Translations under genes and position numbers: made by a program
The notes under the pieces: generated by a model
Databases searched by the model: none
The model's input: the letters and a program-made list of their open reading frames with translations, nothing else
What the model was told of the DNA's origin: nothing
In this document: piece after piece, positions 49,101 to 52,930 of the stretch
Layout: every line of letters starts with the position of its first letter
Position numbering within the stretch: position 1 is the first letter of the stretch
NCBI GenBank assembly: GCA_020086605.1
Contig: JACBWW010000022.1
Span: forward strand, 3,835,244 to 3,899,243
DNA: 64,000 nucleotides
Source of the DNA: Lanius collurio
Lineage: Eukaryota > Chordata > Aves > Passeriformes > Laniidae
Direction: 5' to 3'

Positions 49101-51567
49101 CTAGAGTTCCAGGACAAAGTAGACTTGGACAAAGTGGTGCAAGAAGCATTTCATGACTTTCAGAAAGATCACAGCAGTCCAAAGGGAGCTGAAAATCAAG
49201 TGAGTGAAATATTGCTGTCTTACAGAATTTACCATTCTTATTGAAGTTAGTTCTAAATGTTAATTCCGTGCAGTTCAGAGTAAAAAGCAATTGATAAAAG
49301 TTCAGAATGGAACACAAACAAGAAATTAATTTATCCAAGTGCTGCCTAGGTCTGCAAAGAGCCTCTAAGCAGAGATGAAAGAGGTGCACTTTATTGCTGA
49401 GTTGTAAATTCAAAATGTTGTGGTAAGGACAATACTGAGTGTTCCATGGAGTCTCAGTAAAGCTGGAAGAGTTATCCTCAAAGGGGAAAGAATTCATTAG
49501 CAGGAATAGTAGAACAGAGAAGTGTTAAAAATAACAAAATAAAAGAAAAATACTAAAGCTTAGCAAGGAAGTGTGAACTTAGGATCTTATGTACACAGAG
49601 ACTAAGAAAACTTTAATAACCAAAGGAGTCATATTGGCAGTACTAAAGTAAGAACTTGAAATACAGAACTGGTCTTAGTAACTGATTTTTCTACTAGAGT
49701 TGCATTCATGAACTGGCAAACTTTTGGTTAAAATTCGAATAAAGGAATAAAGGCTTTTAATATTTACTTCATTAGAATTATAGGTTTTATGCTTTAAAGA
49801 TCTCCAAATATTCTCACTACAAGTTTCAGTACCTCAAAGCTCTAAAATTCTGTAATAAAGCCAGGTTTATTGGACTAGTTGAAGGAGAAGATAGGAGTAA
49901 AGCAGTGGGCCAAATCCCAGATCTACTGAGGATGATCTTCCTCACTCCAGCTGGCATTTTATTGTGCACAATATATTTGAAGTTATCTGTGCTAGCTCTG
50001 AAGACTCTATTGATTCATTCATTGACATCCACCAGCCCTTCCTCTTGCTGAATTTAGCTCCTTTAAAAGATGAGGATGTGCTGCTTAAGAACTCTTTCAA
50101 AGCTTTCAATGTTCACTTTTTTTGCCAATCATTTTTTGCACTGTGATTTGAAAGCAAGCCAGATACCCAACCCCAGCAATGTGTCAATTTGCATAATACC
50201 TTTGTTTAGAAAAGACCACAATTTTCTTGAAATTATGATCCTTTTGGTCCATGTTGGAGGGTAGTGACTCTGTGGCTATAGCAAAACCACCCATCAGCCA
50301 CACAAATGGCTCTCAAGTGGCAGCTCCACACAGCATCTGGAATTTGCTACTGACTTCTGTGACAAGCTGCAAATCCCCAATGACTATAAACAGAAAGAAA
50401 AATTCCATGTAAACTCCAGTTTTTACTGGAACTGCCTTAGCCTCTATTGAAGTGATGAATTTTTTTTCTCCAAGCCCAGACCTACTTAGAATAATGCCAT
50501 TTTGTCTCTTAGAGCCCCCAGTTTAGAGCTGAGAATAGTATTTAAGATTGTTGTTGGAAATTCAGCTCCTTGCATTAAAATTTTCTGGAACCTGACTCTC
50601 CCCTACTCCCAGGTGGATGTCTGCTGGCTGTTAACTGTAACCATGTCTGGGATTGTTCTCAGGGTGCTCTGTCTCAAGGTTTCCTAACACAGCTAAAAAT
50701 TCCTGAGTTGTCTGAACTGAACTATGGTCTTCCATTAACTGACTCGCAAATATTCTGAACTTTGTTAATTCCCTGTTAACATGTAATAAATATCAAAATT
50801 ATTTATTCTACTAAGTTTAGACACTCTAAAACTAGAGAAGTCTTGTATTTTCTCCACACAATCTCTGCCCTTGATTTAATAAAAGTAATCAATTTCCTGA
50901 ATTAAAGCATTGAACATTTTAGAGCAGCTAGTATATAATTTGAGAGTAAGCAGGTGTTTTAATGTCACTAACTGTGAAAAACAGGTGTTCAGTGAAGGAC
51001 ACCTATTTTGGTGATCTGATTAATGAATGACTTCATGTGCTACCTGTGGTTTGGATCTTGGATTTTTTCCTTCTGAATAAATCTTCAGTCAGTTTACACC
51101 TCGTGTACACCCAAGGCCCTGGCTCACCACTCTACCACACAGGCATCACCCAGCTGCATGTTTTAGGAGAGCAGTTGTTCTCTGTCAGCTATGACATTTT
51201 AAAAAATGTTAAGAAGGTGGTATCTGTGCAGTCCTGGAAAACTCTGTGAGGAAATAGATGCAGGTAAGTACATATGGGAGAATTCTGAAAATTGAGCAGA
51301 ATTTTTCTCTAGTTTTAGAGTCCAAAAAACACATTTGCATTTTTAACATATCTGCTGTTGTTCTTGTTTCCCTGGGTTTGGCTGCTTTCCACATTCCCAC
51401 TAATGGCAGCCTCCTTTCCTTCTCTGCAGAGTGACATGACTGCATTCTACAACACCCACCCACTGGGAAAAAAGGGAACGTGCAGCTACTTGAGCAAGGC
51501 TGTGATCACTTTGCTGCTGGAAGGGGAAATGAAACCAACCAACGACGATCCTTGTACCGTTAGCTAA
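1065..51567 (+). CDS. PHKB: Phosphorylase b kinase regulatory subunit beta, 3' 82% of the coding region (spliced, span of all exons)
   Basis: Beta subunit of the (alpha-beta-gamma-delta)4 phosphorylase kinase, the cytosolic complex that activates glycogen phosphorylase in response to calcium and PKA. Beta is regulatory and restrains the gamma catalytic subunit. Spliced exons give 895 codons plus TAA, equal to human residues 199-1093. In order they encode the rest of the glucoamylase-like (GH15-related) N-terminal domain, a middle region with the phosphoserine motif KVKRQSSTP (Ser700/701), a calmodulin-binding region overlapping an alternative exon (about 768-795), a second one (about 920-951), and a C-terminus ending CTVS, which fits a CaaX prenylation box. 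Every junction keeps frame and has GT-AG ends. The promoter, start codon and first ~198 residues are outside the window. The closest alternatives, PHKA1 and PHKA2, are excluded by near-identity to beta throughout and by the beta-specific alternative exon pair. Identification rests on remembered human protein, not on a search. Confidence 0.97.
1181..7043 (+). other. PHKB intron 1 of the window (5.9 kb)
   Basis: AT-rich intron. It holds one degraded CR1 tail near 3905-4135, listed separately. The longer open frames here, including one on the minus strand near 2718-3107, show no family resemblance or codon bias. I see nothing else. Confidence 0.8.
3905..4135 (+). repeat. Degraded CR1 LINE 3' fragment
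   Basis: The order of landmarks matches the 3' end of avian CR1: 'ccatccttggaggtttttgag', a diverged middle, then 'cccttccagccaatgatcctgtga' in place of the usual 'cccttccaacc...atgattctgtga'. Orientation is plus. It is clearly more diverged than the other copies in this gene, so probably an old insertion. The left boundary is approximate. Confidence 0.6.
7044..7107 (+). CDS. PHKB: PHKB exon E2 (residues 237-258)
   Basis: 64 nt after tttcctcctcag. One base completes Ser237, then 21 codons encode [20 protein letters not shown] and Q, identical to human as I recall it. It belongs to the glucoamylase-like domain. It ends in phase 0 at CAG|gtaata. Confidence 0.97.
7108..9703 (+). other. PHKB intron 2 (2.6 kb)
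   Basis: AT-rich apart from a mildly GC-rich stretch near 8085-8215. No repeat, RNA gene or extra exon is supported. Confidence 0.75.
9704..9799 (+). CDS. PHKB: PHKB exon E3 (residues 259-290)
   Basis: 96 nt, 32 whole codons, after gttcacag. It encodes [20 protein letters not shown] then [12 protein letters not shown], with a single L-to-F change from human. The exon is symmetric (phase 0 to 0), so skipping would remove 32 residues without a frameshift. Donor is the consensus CAT|gtaagt. Confidence 0.97.
9800..11385 (+). other. PHKB intron 3 (1.6 kb)
   Basis: AT-rich intron. I see no repeat, RNA gene or additional exon in it. Confidence 0.75.
11386..11583 (+). CDS. PHKB: PHKB exon E4 (residues 291-356)
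   Basis: 198 nt, 66 codons, phase 0 to 0, after ctctcatacag. It starts [20 protein letters not shown], contains [18 protein letters not shown] and ends YYKPAEIK. The local motif [13 protein letters not shown] differs from human at DPNRC. It is in the glucoamylase-like domain. Donor is AAG|gtaaaa. The frame stays open into the intron to about 11799, but similarity to PHKB ends at 11583. Confidence 0.97.
11584..12172 (+). other. PHKB intron 4 (589 bp)
   Basis: The first ~200 bases stay open in the E4 frame but bear no similarity to PHKB. No other feature is seen. Confidence 0.75.
12173..12230 (+). CDS. PHKB: PHKB exon E5 (residues 357-376)
   Basis: 58 nt after ccttctttgcag. It encodes [19 protein letters not shown] plus the first base of Gly376. 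Human reads FPIFFLYMMIDG, so the changes are conservative hydrophobic swaps. Donor is the consensus ATG|gtaagt. Confidence 0.96.
12231..14152 (+). other. PHKB intron 5 (1.9 kb) with a poly(A)-signal cluster
   Basis: AT-rich intron whose notable content is a run of poly(A)-signal hexamers between 13734 and 13856, listed separately. No extra PHKB exon or repeat is recognised. Confidence 0.75.
13734..13856 (+). terminator. Cluster of candidate intronic poly(A) signals
   Basis: AATAAA occurs at 13734-13739, 13811-13816 and 13851-13856, with ATTAAA at 13821-13826. The first is followed at once by the GT-rich stretch tgtgttttctttg, the usual layout of a cleavage site. It sits in intron 5, so use would truncate PHKB after residue 375. 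Such hexamers are common by chance in AT-rich introns, and transcript evidence is lacking. Confidence 0.3.
14153..14230 (+). CDS. PHKB: PHKB exon E6 (residues 376-402)
   Basis: 78 nt after ggttatttttag, entering in phase 1. It completes Gly376 and encodes [20 protein letters not shown] then QHTPD plus the first base of Gly402. Human has [24 protein letters not shown]. Donor is ACG|gtatta, weak at +4 and +5. The E5-E6-E7 chain keeps phase 1 throughout, so E6 could be skipped without a frameshift. Confidence 0.96.
14231..16061 (+). other. PHKB intron 6 (1.8 kb)
   Basis: AT-rich intron. The last ~150 bases contain open frames that run into E7 but are not PHKB-like. No repeat is recognised. Confidence 0.75.
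16062..16220 (+). CDS. PHKB: PHKB exon E7 (residues 402-455), unusually GC-rich
   Basis: 159 nt after catgtccccag. It encodes [20 protein letters not shown] then [20 protein letters not shown] and [12 protein letters not shown], closely matching human. This is near the end of the glucoamylase-like domain. Of 52 whole codons, 47 end in G or C, far above the alternative exons of the same gene (10 of 30 each). Donor is CTGG|gtgagc. Confidence 0.97.
16221..20094 (+). other. PHKB intron 7 (3.9 kb)
   Basis: AT-rich with a 16-T run at about 16460-16475 and a GC-rich patch at about 18880-19120 containing a short duplication, listed separately. No extra exon is supported. Confidence 0.75.
18885..19120. 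repeat. GC-rich intronic patch with a short tandem duplication
   Basis: A locally GC-rich island in AT-rich surroundings. The 20-mer tgagctgcccatggcagggc occurs at 19025-19044 and again at 19052-19071, 27 bp apart. A minus-strand open frame here is low in complexity and only reflects base composition. Confidence 0.6.
20095..20189 (+). CDS. PHKB: PHKB exon E8 (residues 455-486)
   Basis: 95 nt after catttgctttcag. Two bases complete Ala455, then [20 protein letters not shown] and [11 protein letters not shown] follow. Human reads [31 protein letters not shown]. It ends in phase 0 at CAG|gtaagc. Confidence 0.97.
20605..20735 (+). repeat. CR1 LINE 3' fragment
   Basis: Landmarks in the order of an avian CR1 3' end: 'catccctggaggta', 'ggttggactggatgat', 'gaaggtcctttgcaacc' and a terminal 'atgattctgtgatt'. 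Plus orientation. Only about 130 bp remain, the usual 5' truncation of CR1. Boundaries are approximate. Confidence 0.8.
24271..24376. repeat. 53-bp tandem duplication
   Basis: Two adjacent 53-bp copies at 24271-24323 and 24324-24376, each starting gtgccaatgggcacagggtg and ending in ccagagcagctc, with no difference until the final base. The near-perfect identity suggests a recent event and a possibly length-variable site. It is intronic, more than 2 kb from the nearest exon. Confidence 0.95.
26869..26924 (+). CDS. PHKB: PHKB exon E9 (residues 487-505)
   Basis: 56 nt after cattattttctag. It encodes [18 protein letters not shown] plus the first two bases of Arg505, differing from human only by L-to-V. 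Donor is CG|gtatgt. It is followed by a short 165-bp intron. Confidence 0.97.
27090..27183 (+). CDS. PHKB: PHKB exon E10 (residues 505-536)
   Basis: 94 nt after gtatttcatttttag. It completes Arg505 and encodes [20 protein letters not shown] then [11 protein letters not shown]. Human differs only at WPQQELVK. It ends in phase 0 at AAA|gtaagg. Confidence 0.97.
27184..30679 (+). other. PHKB intron 10 (3.5 kb)
   Basis: AT-rich with a somewhat GC-richer stretch near 27720-28020. No repeat family, RNA gene or extra exon is recognised. Open frames on both strands (for example 28643-29281 minus) lack any recognisable domain. Confidence 0.75.
30680..30763 (+). CDS. PHKB: PHKB exon E11 (residues 537-564)
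   Basis: 84 nt, 28 codons, phase 0 to 0, after ggttctttctcacag. It encodes [20 protein letters not shown] then IGCLGTSK, matching human AYLQLGINEK and the rest. The donor AAG|gttgtt departs from consensus at +3 to +5, so the site looks weak, but the next exon joins it in frame with exact homology. Confidence 0.96.
30952..31056 (+). CDS. PHKB: PHKB exon E12 (residues 565-599)
   Basis: 105 nt, 35 codons, phase 0 to 0, after ttctctctcaacag. It encodes [20 protein letters not shown] then [15 protein letters not shown]. Human differs at CYPIIF and DVFLLID. The upstream intron is only 188 bp. Donor AAG|gtattt is moderate. Confidence 0.97.
31057..31870 (+). other. PHKB intron 12 (814 bp)
   Basis: Contains a 16-bp direct repeat, ccctggtgattgcatg, twice in tandem at 31514-31545 followed by a partial third copy. 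Otherwise featureless. Confidence 0.8.
31871..31953 (+). CDS. PHKB: PHKB exon E13 (residues 600-627)
   Basis: 83 nt after tttgctgcccag. It encodes [20 protein letters not shown] then LIREDNI plus the first two bases of Arg627. Human differs only at FLVL. It is GC-rich in third positions (22 of 27 codons). An 80-bp intron, the shortest in the window, separates it from E14. Confidence 0.97.
32034..32124 (+). CDS. PHKB: PHKB exon E14 (residues 627-657)
   Basis: 91 nt after tttcaaatttcag. It completes Arg627 and encodes [20 protein letters not shown] then [10 protein letters not shown]. Human reads [27 protein letters not shown]. It ends in phase 0 at CAG|gtaaga. Confidence 0.97.
32125..34453 (+). 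other. PHKB intron 14 (2.3 kb)
   Basis: AT-rich, with short T-runs near 32940. No repeat family, RNA gene or extra exon is recognised. Confidence 0.75.
34454..34515 (+). CDS. PHKB: PHKB exon E15 (residues 658-678)
   Basis: 62 nt after ttttatatttcag. It encodes [20 protein letters not shown] plus two bases of Glu678. Human ends RISDTEE. Donor is GA|gtaagg. An 88-bp intron follows. Confidence 0.97.
34604..34766 (+). CDS. PHKB: PHKB exon E16 (residues 678-732), phosphoserine region
   Basis: 163 nt after cttatttttcag. It completes Glu678 and encodes [20 protein letters not shown] then [20 protein letters not shown] and [14 protein letters not shown]. The basic motif KVKRQSSTP fits a PKA-type site, and Ser701 is a reported phosphosite in mammalian beta. 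The linker around it is the least conserved coding stretch here (APVF for human LPEF, NASELEQ for SAPELGQ). It ends in phase 0 at AAT|gtaaga. Confidence 0.97.
34767..35595 (+). other. PHKB intron 16 (829 bp)
   Basis: Contains an imperfect direct repeat at about 35351-35394, where cacagag(aa)gcttctctgcaagc occurs twice, and an A-run at about 35481-35492. Nothing else is seen. Confidence 0.8.
35596..35677 (+). CDS. PHKB: PHKB exon E17 (residues 733-760)
   Basis: 82 nt after ttttatttaag, an acceptor with A at -3 rather than the usual C or T. It encodes [20 protein letters not shown] then PNFITKE plus one base of Gly760. Human has [28 protein letters not shown]. Donor is GAAG|gtaaga. Confidence 0.96.
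36397..36915 (-). repeat. CR1 LINE 3' fragment, about 0.5 kb, reverse orientation
   Basis: Starts with the reverse-complement CR1 terminus 'catagaatctatagg...gagttggaagggatc', then shows the familiar blocks 'ccctggggagcctgttcagtg', 'aaaaccttttcctgctgt', 'cctgtcactggtcaccagag', 'cctcagtctcctcttctctgg' and 'cctttggatactttctaatg'. It is the longest CR1 piece in the window. Open frames running through it (36506-36943) are shadows of the repeat, not genes. Confidence 0.9.
37760..37765 (+). promoter_or_regulatory. Candidate RBFOX motif (TGCATG) before E18
   Basis: An exact TGCATG about 37 bases upstream of the E18 acceptor. Two more lie at 37992-37997, upstream of alternative exon E19A, and 40676-40681, about 1 kb downstream of E19B. 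RBFOX proteins bind this motif and control muscle and brain splicing. One copy or so is expected by chance in 3.5 kb, so the link to the alternative exons is inference. Confidence 0.3.
37802..37859 (+). CDS. PHKB: PHKB exon E18 (residues 760-779), constant exon before the alternative pair
   Basis: 58 nt after ttaaatgccttttag-like acceptor (tgcctttag). It completes Gly760 and encodes [18 protein letters not shown] plus the TG of Trp779, whose final G comes from whichever alternative exon is chosen. The basic segment [13 protein letters not shown] begins the first calmodulin-binding region. The donor TG|gtttgt is weak at +3 and +4, unlike most donors in the gene, which suits a regulated junction. 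Confidence 0.95.
37860..38645 (+). other. PHKB intron between E18 and E19A (786 bp)
   Basis: Carries a TGCATG at 37992-37997. Between the AG at 38573-38574 and the acceptor AG at 38644-38645 there is no other AG, and the main pyrimidine stretch (38601-38620) ends about 25 bases before the acceptor. This allows a distant branch point. Nothing else is recognised. Confidence 0.7.
38646..38736 (+). CDS. PHKB: PHKB alternative exon E19A (residues 779-809, first version)
   Basis: 91 nt after gacacacatatag. It completes Trp779 and encodes [20 protein letters not shown] then [10 protein letters not shown]. This matches the human version LAVRYGAAFTQKFSSS and the rest at most positions. It is the homologue and same length as E19B, with 13 of 30 residues identical between them, which indicates an old exon duplication. 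Donor is CAG|gtaaag. The acceptor is preceded by purine-containing sequence rather than a tight pyrimidine tract, so it is probably weaker than that of E19B. It overlaps the first calmodulin-binding region (about 768-795). Confidence 0.95.
38737..39597 (+). other. PHKB intron between the alternative exons (861 bp)
   Basis: AT-rich and long enough that steric hindrance cannot by itself prevent E19A-E19B joining. Open frames in it are not gene-like. No repeat is recognised. Confidence 0.75.
39598..39688 (+). CDS. PHKB: PHKB alternative exon E19B (residues 779-809, second version)
   Basis: 91 nt after a strong tract and acceptor, ctgttttctgccctcag. It completes Trp779 and encodes [20 protein letters not shown] then [10 protein letters not shown]. 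Human's second version reads SVVRRAASLLSKVVDSLAP and so on, so R783 is F here and a serine is glycine. Donor is the consensus CAG|gtaagt. Mammals use the two versions in tissue-dependent proportions, and the two must be exclusive because joining both shifts the frame to a TAA at 39631-39633. Confidence 0.96.
39689..41255 (+). other. PHKB intron after E19B (1.6 kb)
   Basis: Contains a CR1 tail (about 39925-40275), listed separately, and a TGCATG at 40676-40681. Otherwise AT-rich. Confidence 0.8.
39925..40275 (+). repeat. CR1 LINE 3' fragment, about 350 bp
   Basis: Classic avian CR1 3' end: 'gagaccctcagaacccc'-like start, 'aaaatgaggtagggtaggtt', 'ttaggaagaagttcttccct', 'gtgagggtggtgagg', 'ggtttggagcaggag', 'atgatctttaaggtcccttc' and the terminal 'tttctatgatttt'. 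Plus orientation. It is the best-preserved copy in the window, about 240 bp past E19B. Confidence 0.93.
41256..41458 (+). CDS. PHKB: PHKB exon E20 (residues 810-877)
   Basis: 203 nt, the longest coding exon here, after ttttcactgtactgcag. It encodes [20 protein letters not shown] then [20 protein letters not shown] and [27 protein letters not shown], plus two bases of Gly877. Human is nearly the same (YKCNTHDEREAV in the middle). Donor GG|gtcagt has C at +3. If both alternative exons are skipped, the E18 TG joins GTGACA and reads TGG TGA, an immediate stop at 41257-41259. Confidence 0.97.
41459..43580 (+). other. PHKB intron 20 (2.1 kb)
   Basis: AT-rich with short T- and A-runs (42051-42062, 43089-43099). 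No repeat family, RNA gene or extra exon is recognised. Confidence 0.75.
43581..43715 (+). CDS. PHKB: PHKB exon E21 (residues 877-922)
   Basis: 135 nt after ccttatgtag. It completes Gly877 and encodes [20 protein letters not shown] then [20 protein letters not shown] and QQPG, plus two bases of Arg922. Human has [26 protein letters not shown]. Donor is GGCAG|gtaatg. Confidence 0.97.
43716..47108 (+). other. PHKB intron 21 (3.4 kb)
   Basis: Long pyrimidine tracts at about 45030-45062 and 46219-46250. The last ~200 bases, like E22 itself, are clearly GC-richer than the rest. No repeat family or extra exon is recognised. Confidence 0.75.
47109..47238 (+). CDS. PHKB: PHKB exon E22 (residues 922-965), second calmodulin-binding region
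   Basis: 130 nt after gtgtgcccacag. It completes Arg922 and encodes [20 protein letters not shown] then [20 protein letters not shown] and LPQ. Residues about 920-951 are reported as calmodulin-binding in mammalian beta, and the basic-hydrophobic pattern is kept. It is GC-rich (34 of 43 whole codons end in G or C) and contains a run of eight C at 47153-47160 coding Thr-Pro-Pro. Donor is CAG|gtaaac. Confidence 0.97.
47239..47614 (+). other. PHKB intron 22 (376 bp)
   Basis: AT-rich with nothing recognisable. The E22 frame runs on a short way without similarity. Confidence 0.8.
47615..47722 (+). CDS. PHKB: PHKB exon E23 (residues 966-1001)
   Basis: 108 nt, 36 codons, phase 0 to 0, after tatttgtttttcag. 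It encodes [20 protein letters not shown] then [16 protein letters not shown]. Human differs at TLGNID and QIVVE. Donor GAG|gtctgt is weak at +3. Confidence 0.97.
47723..49058 (+). other. PHKB intron 23 (1.3 kb)
   Basis: AT-rich. No repeat family, RNA gene or extra exon is recognised. Confidence 0.75.
49059..49199 (+). CDS. PHKB: PHKB exon E24 (residues 1002-1048)
   Basis: 141 nt, 47 codons, phase 0 to 0, after tttttctgccttctag. It encodes [20 protein letters not shown] then [20 protein letters not shown] and PKGAENQ. The last ten residues are poorly conserved (human reads RLKEIEKQ). Donor is CAA|gtgagt. A 139-codon minus-strand open frame across this region is a shadow. Confidence 0.97.
49200..51429 (+). 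other. PHKB intron 24 (2.2 kb)
   Basis: AT-rich. No repeat family, RNA gene or extra exon is recognised. Confidence 0.75.
51430..51567 (+). CDS. PHKB: PHKB last coding exon E25 (residues 1049-1093 and stop)
   Basis: 138 nt after ccttctctgcag. It encodes [20 protein letters not shown] then [20 protein letters not shown] and PCTVS, with TAA at 51565-51567. Human ends VKPNNDDPCLIS. The terminal CTVS keeps the cysteine four from the end and the final serine, so it still fits a farnesylation-type CaaX box although the first 'a' residue is now Thr. Confidence 0.98.
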   Translation, partial: SDMTAFYNTHPLGKKGTCSYLSKAVITLLLEGEMKPTNDDPCTVS

Positions 51568-52445
51568 AGCTTGGCACACAGCACAGAAATTGTTGCTTTA
51601 CTTAGTGTTCTATGTATTCTTCAAGCATATTTTAAGGTACTGTTTGGAAGGATAACCCTGGCTAGTGACACAAATGCATCCTACCCTTTGCTGAAAGAAG
51701 TGCCATTAAAGATACCAAGTGCCACCAGATTTTTTCCTTTCTCAACTATGCAGCATGAAACTGAGCACATGAACTTAGTCCTATCGTGTTTAAGTTGAAT
51801 GGGAATGTATTTATGATCTTAAATTATGCATTTACTGTAGCTGGTAAATTCAAGGGAACGGCAGTATGAGATTTTGTCTTTATACCTCTATTTATTTATA
51901 ATTGCAAACAAGTAGAAGATAAATTAACATGCATACCAAACAGTGTGGAAATACAAAAACTGGATTATTTTCTTATTATTCTATAAACAAATTGGAGGGG
52001 AAGTATTTGTTATTCTCTTAAGGTTTTCTTTATCAGTTCAAGTGACATCATTCATTTAATGTGTTGGGTTTTTTTAATTTACCAGTTGGTAACTTGATAC
52101 ACAGGTTTCATCCTAATAGAGCAACTTTTTATCTCTGGCCACATCACTATTTTCCCAGTTATTATTTAAACATCTATAAGTTAACAAGGGAAGTGTGTAT
52201 AGTAACCCAATCAAAGTTTGTTTTTAAAAAAAGGGCAAACAAGCTGTATTTAAAATTAAAATAATTGAAGAAATAACTATATTACATATGGTATCATGGC
52301 ATTAAAGAATTCAAGATACACTTATTTATCTCCTAAATGTGTGAAAACACTTACTTGCTCTATGCTTTATTTTGGTGAAAATAATAAAAAGCAAATGCTT
52401 GTAAAAAAAAAAAAACCCTGTCAATAAAAATACTTCAGTGCTGTG
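51568..52445 (+). other. PHKB: PHKB 3' untranslated region (end approximate)
   Basis: AT-rich sequence after the stop, with no introns apparent. It contains an AU-rich nonamer TTATTTATA at 51892-51900, a typical mRNA-destabilising motif. Candidate ends are set by the AATAAA signals at 52383 and 52423 and an ATTAAA at 52301-52306. The true end needs transcript data, and a longer UTR is possible. Confidence 0.7.
52383..52428 (+). terminator. PHKB: PHKB poly(A) signals (two AATAAA)
   Basis: AATAAA at 52383-52388 and 52423-52428. Between them is a genomic run of 13 A at about 52403-52415, where cleavage after the first signal would be expected. The second is followed by cttcagtgctgtg, a plausible GT-rich downstream element. 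Confidence 0.6.
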
Positions 52446-52639
52446 CAAAGAAAACCTGCAGCATATAATGGCAACCTTTGAACTGCTACTGCAACCACCT
52501 TGAATCACTGAAGTGCCTCTTTCAGCAGCACATACTAAAGCTCTAGACCAGGTCCTTAAAGGTTTTGCTAATTAAACTGATAGTGAGGAGCTGCAGCTCA
52601 GCTGTGACTGCTTTGTTGCCGTGCTGATGTCAAAGGCAG

Positions 52640-52930
52640 GTGCTGTTAGAGGGCAAAGGCAGTGCTCCTGCTGCCCCCCGTGCTGTAACACACTCATCTT
52701 TGCAAGCAGAGTGGGGAGGTGGCGGGGGGACAGGGACACACAGCCAGAGGACAGCCCCGGGCGCTCAGGCGTGGGCCCAGCCTGTGGGCTGTTGGTCCTG
52801 GAGCAGTCCCGGGCTGGCTGCAGCACTGCCCTGACTGCAGCAAGGTGGGGACAGTTCAGCAGCACCGCCCACTGCCTGAGCCACTTCAAACAATACCACG
52901 GGGCCTCGGAGTTTTTACTGCGTGGGGAGT
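52640..52930. other. GC-rich patch just past the PHKB 3' end
   Basis: A short GC-rich island with several CpG sites (gtggcgggggg, ccccgggcgctcaggcg, cccgggctggc) in AT-rich DNA, 200 bp past the last poly(A) signal. Both strands stay open for about 125 codons, which reflects base composition. It could be a small regulatory element or a local gene-conversion hotspot; nothing identifies it. Confidence 0.4.

Noticed and set aside
49078..49497. 139-codon minus-strand open frame
   Set aside because: Antisense shadow of PHKB exon E24 running into intron; no independent similarity.
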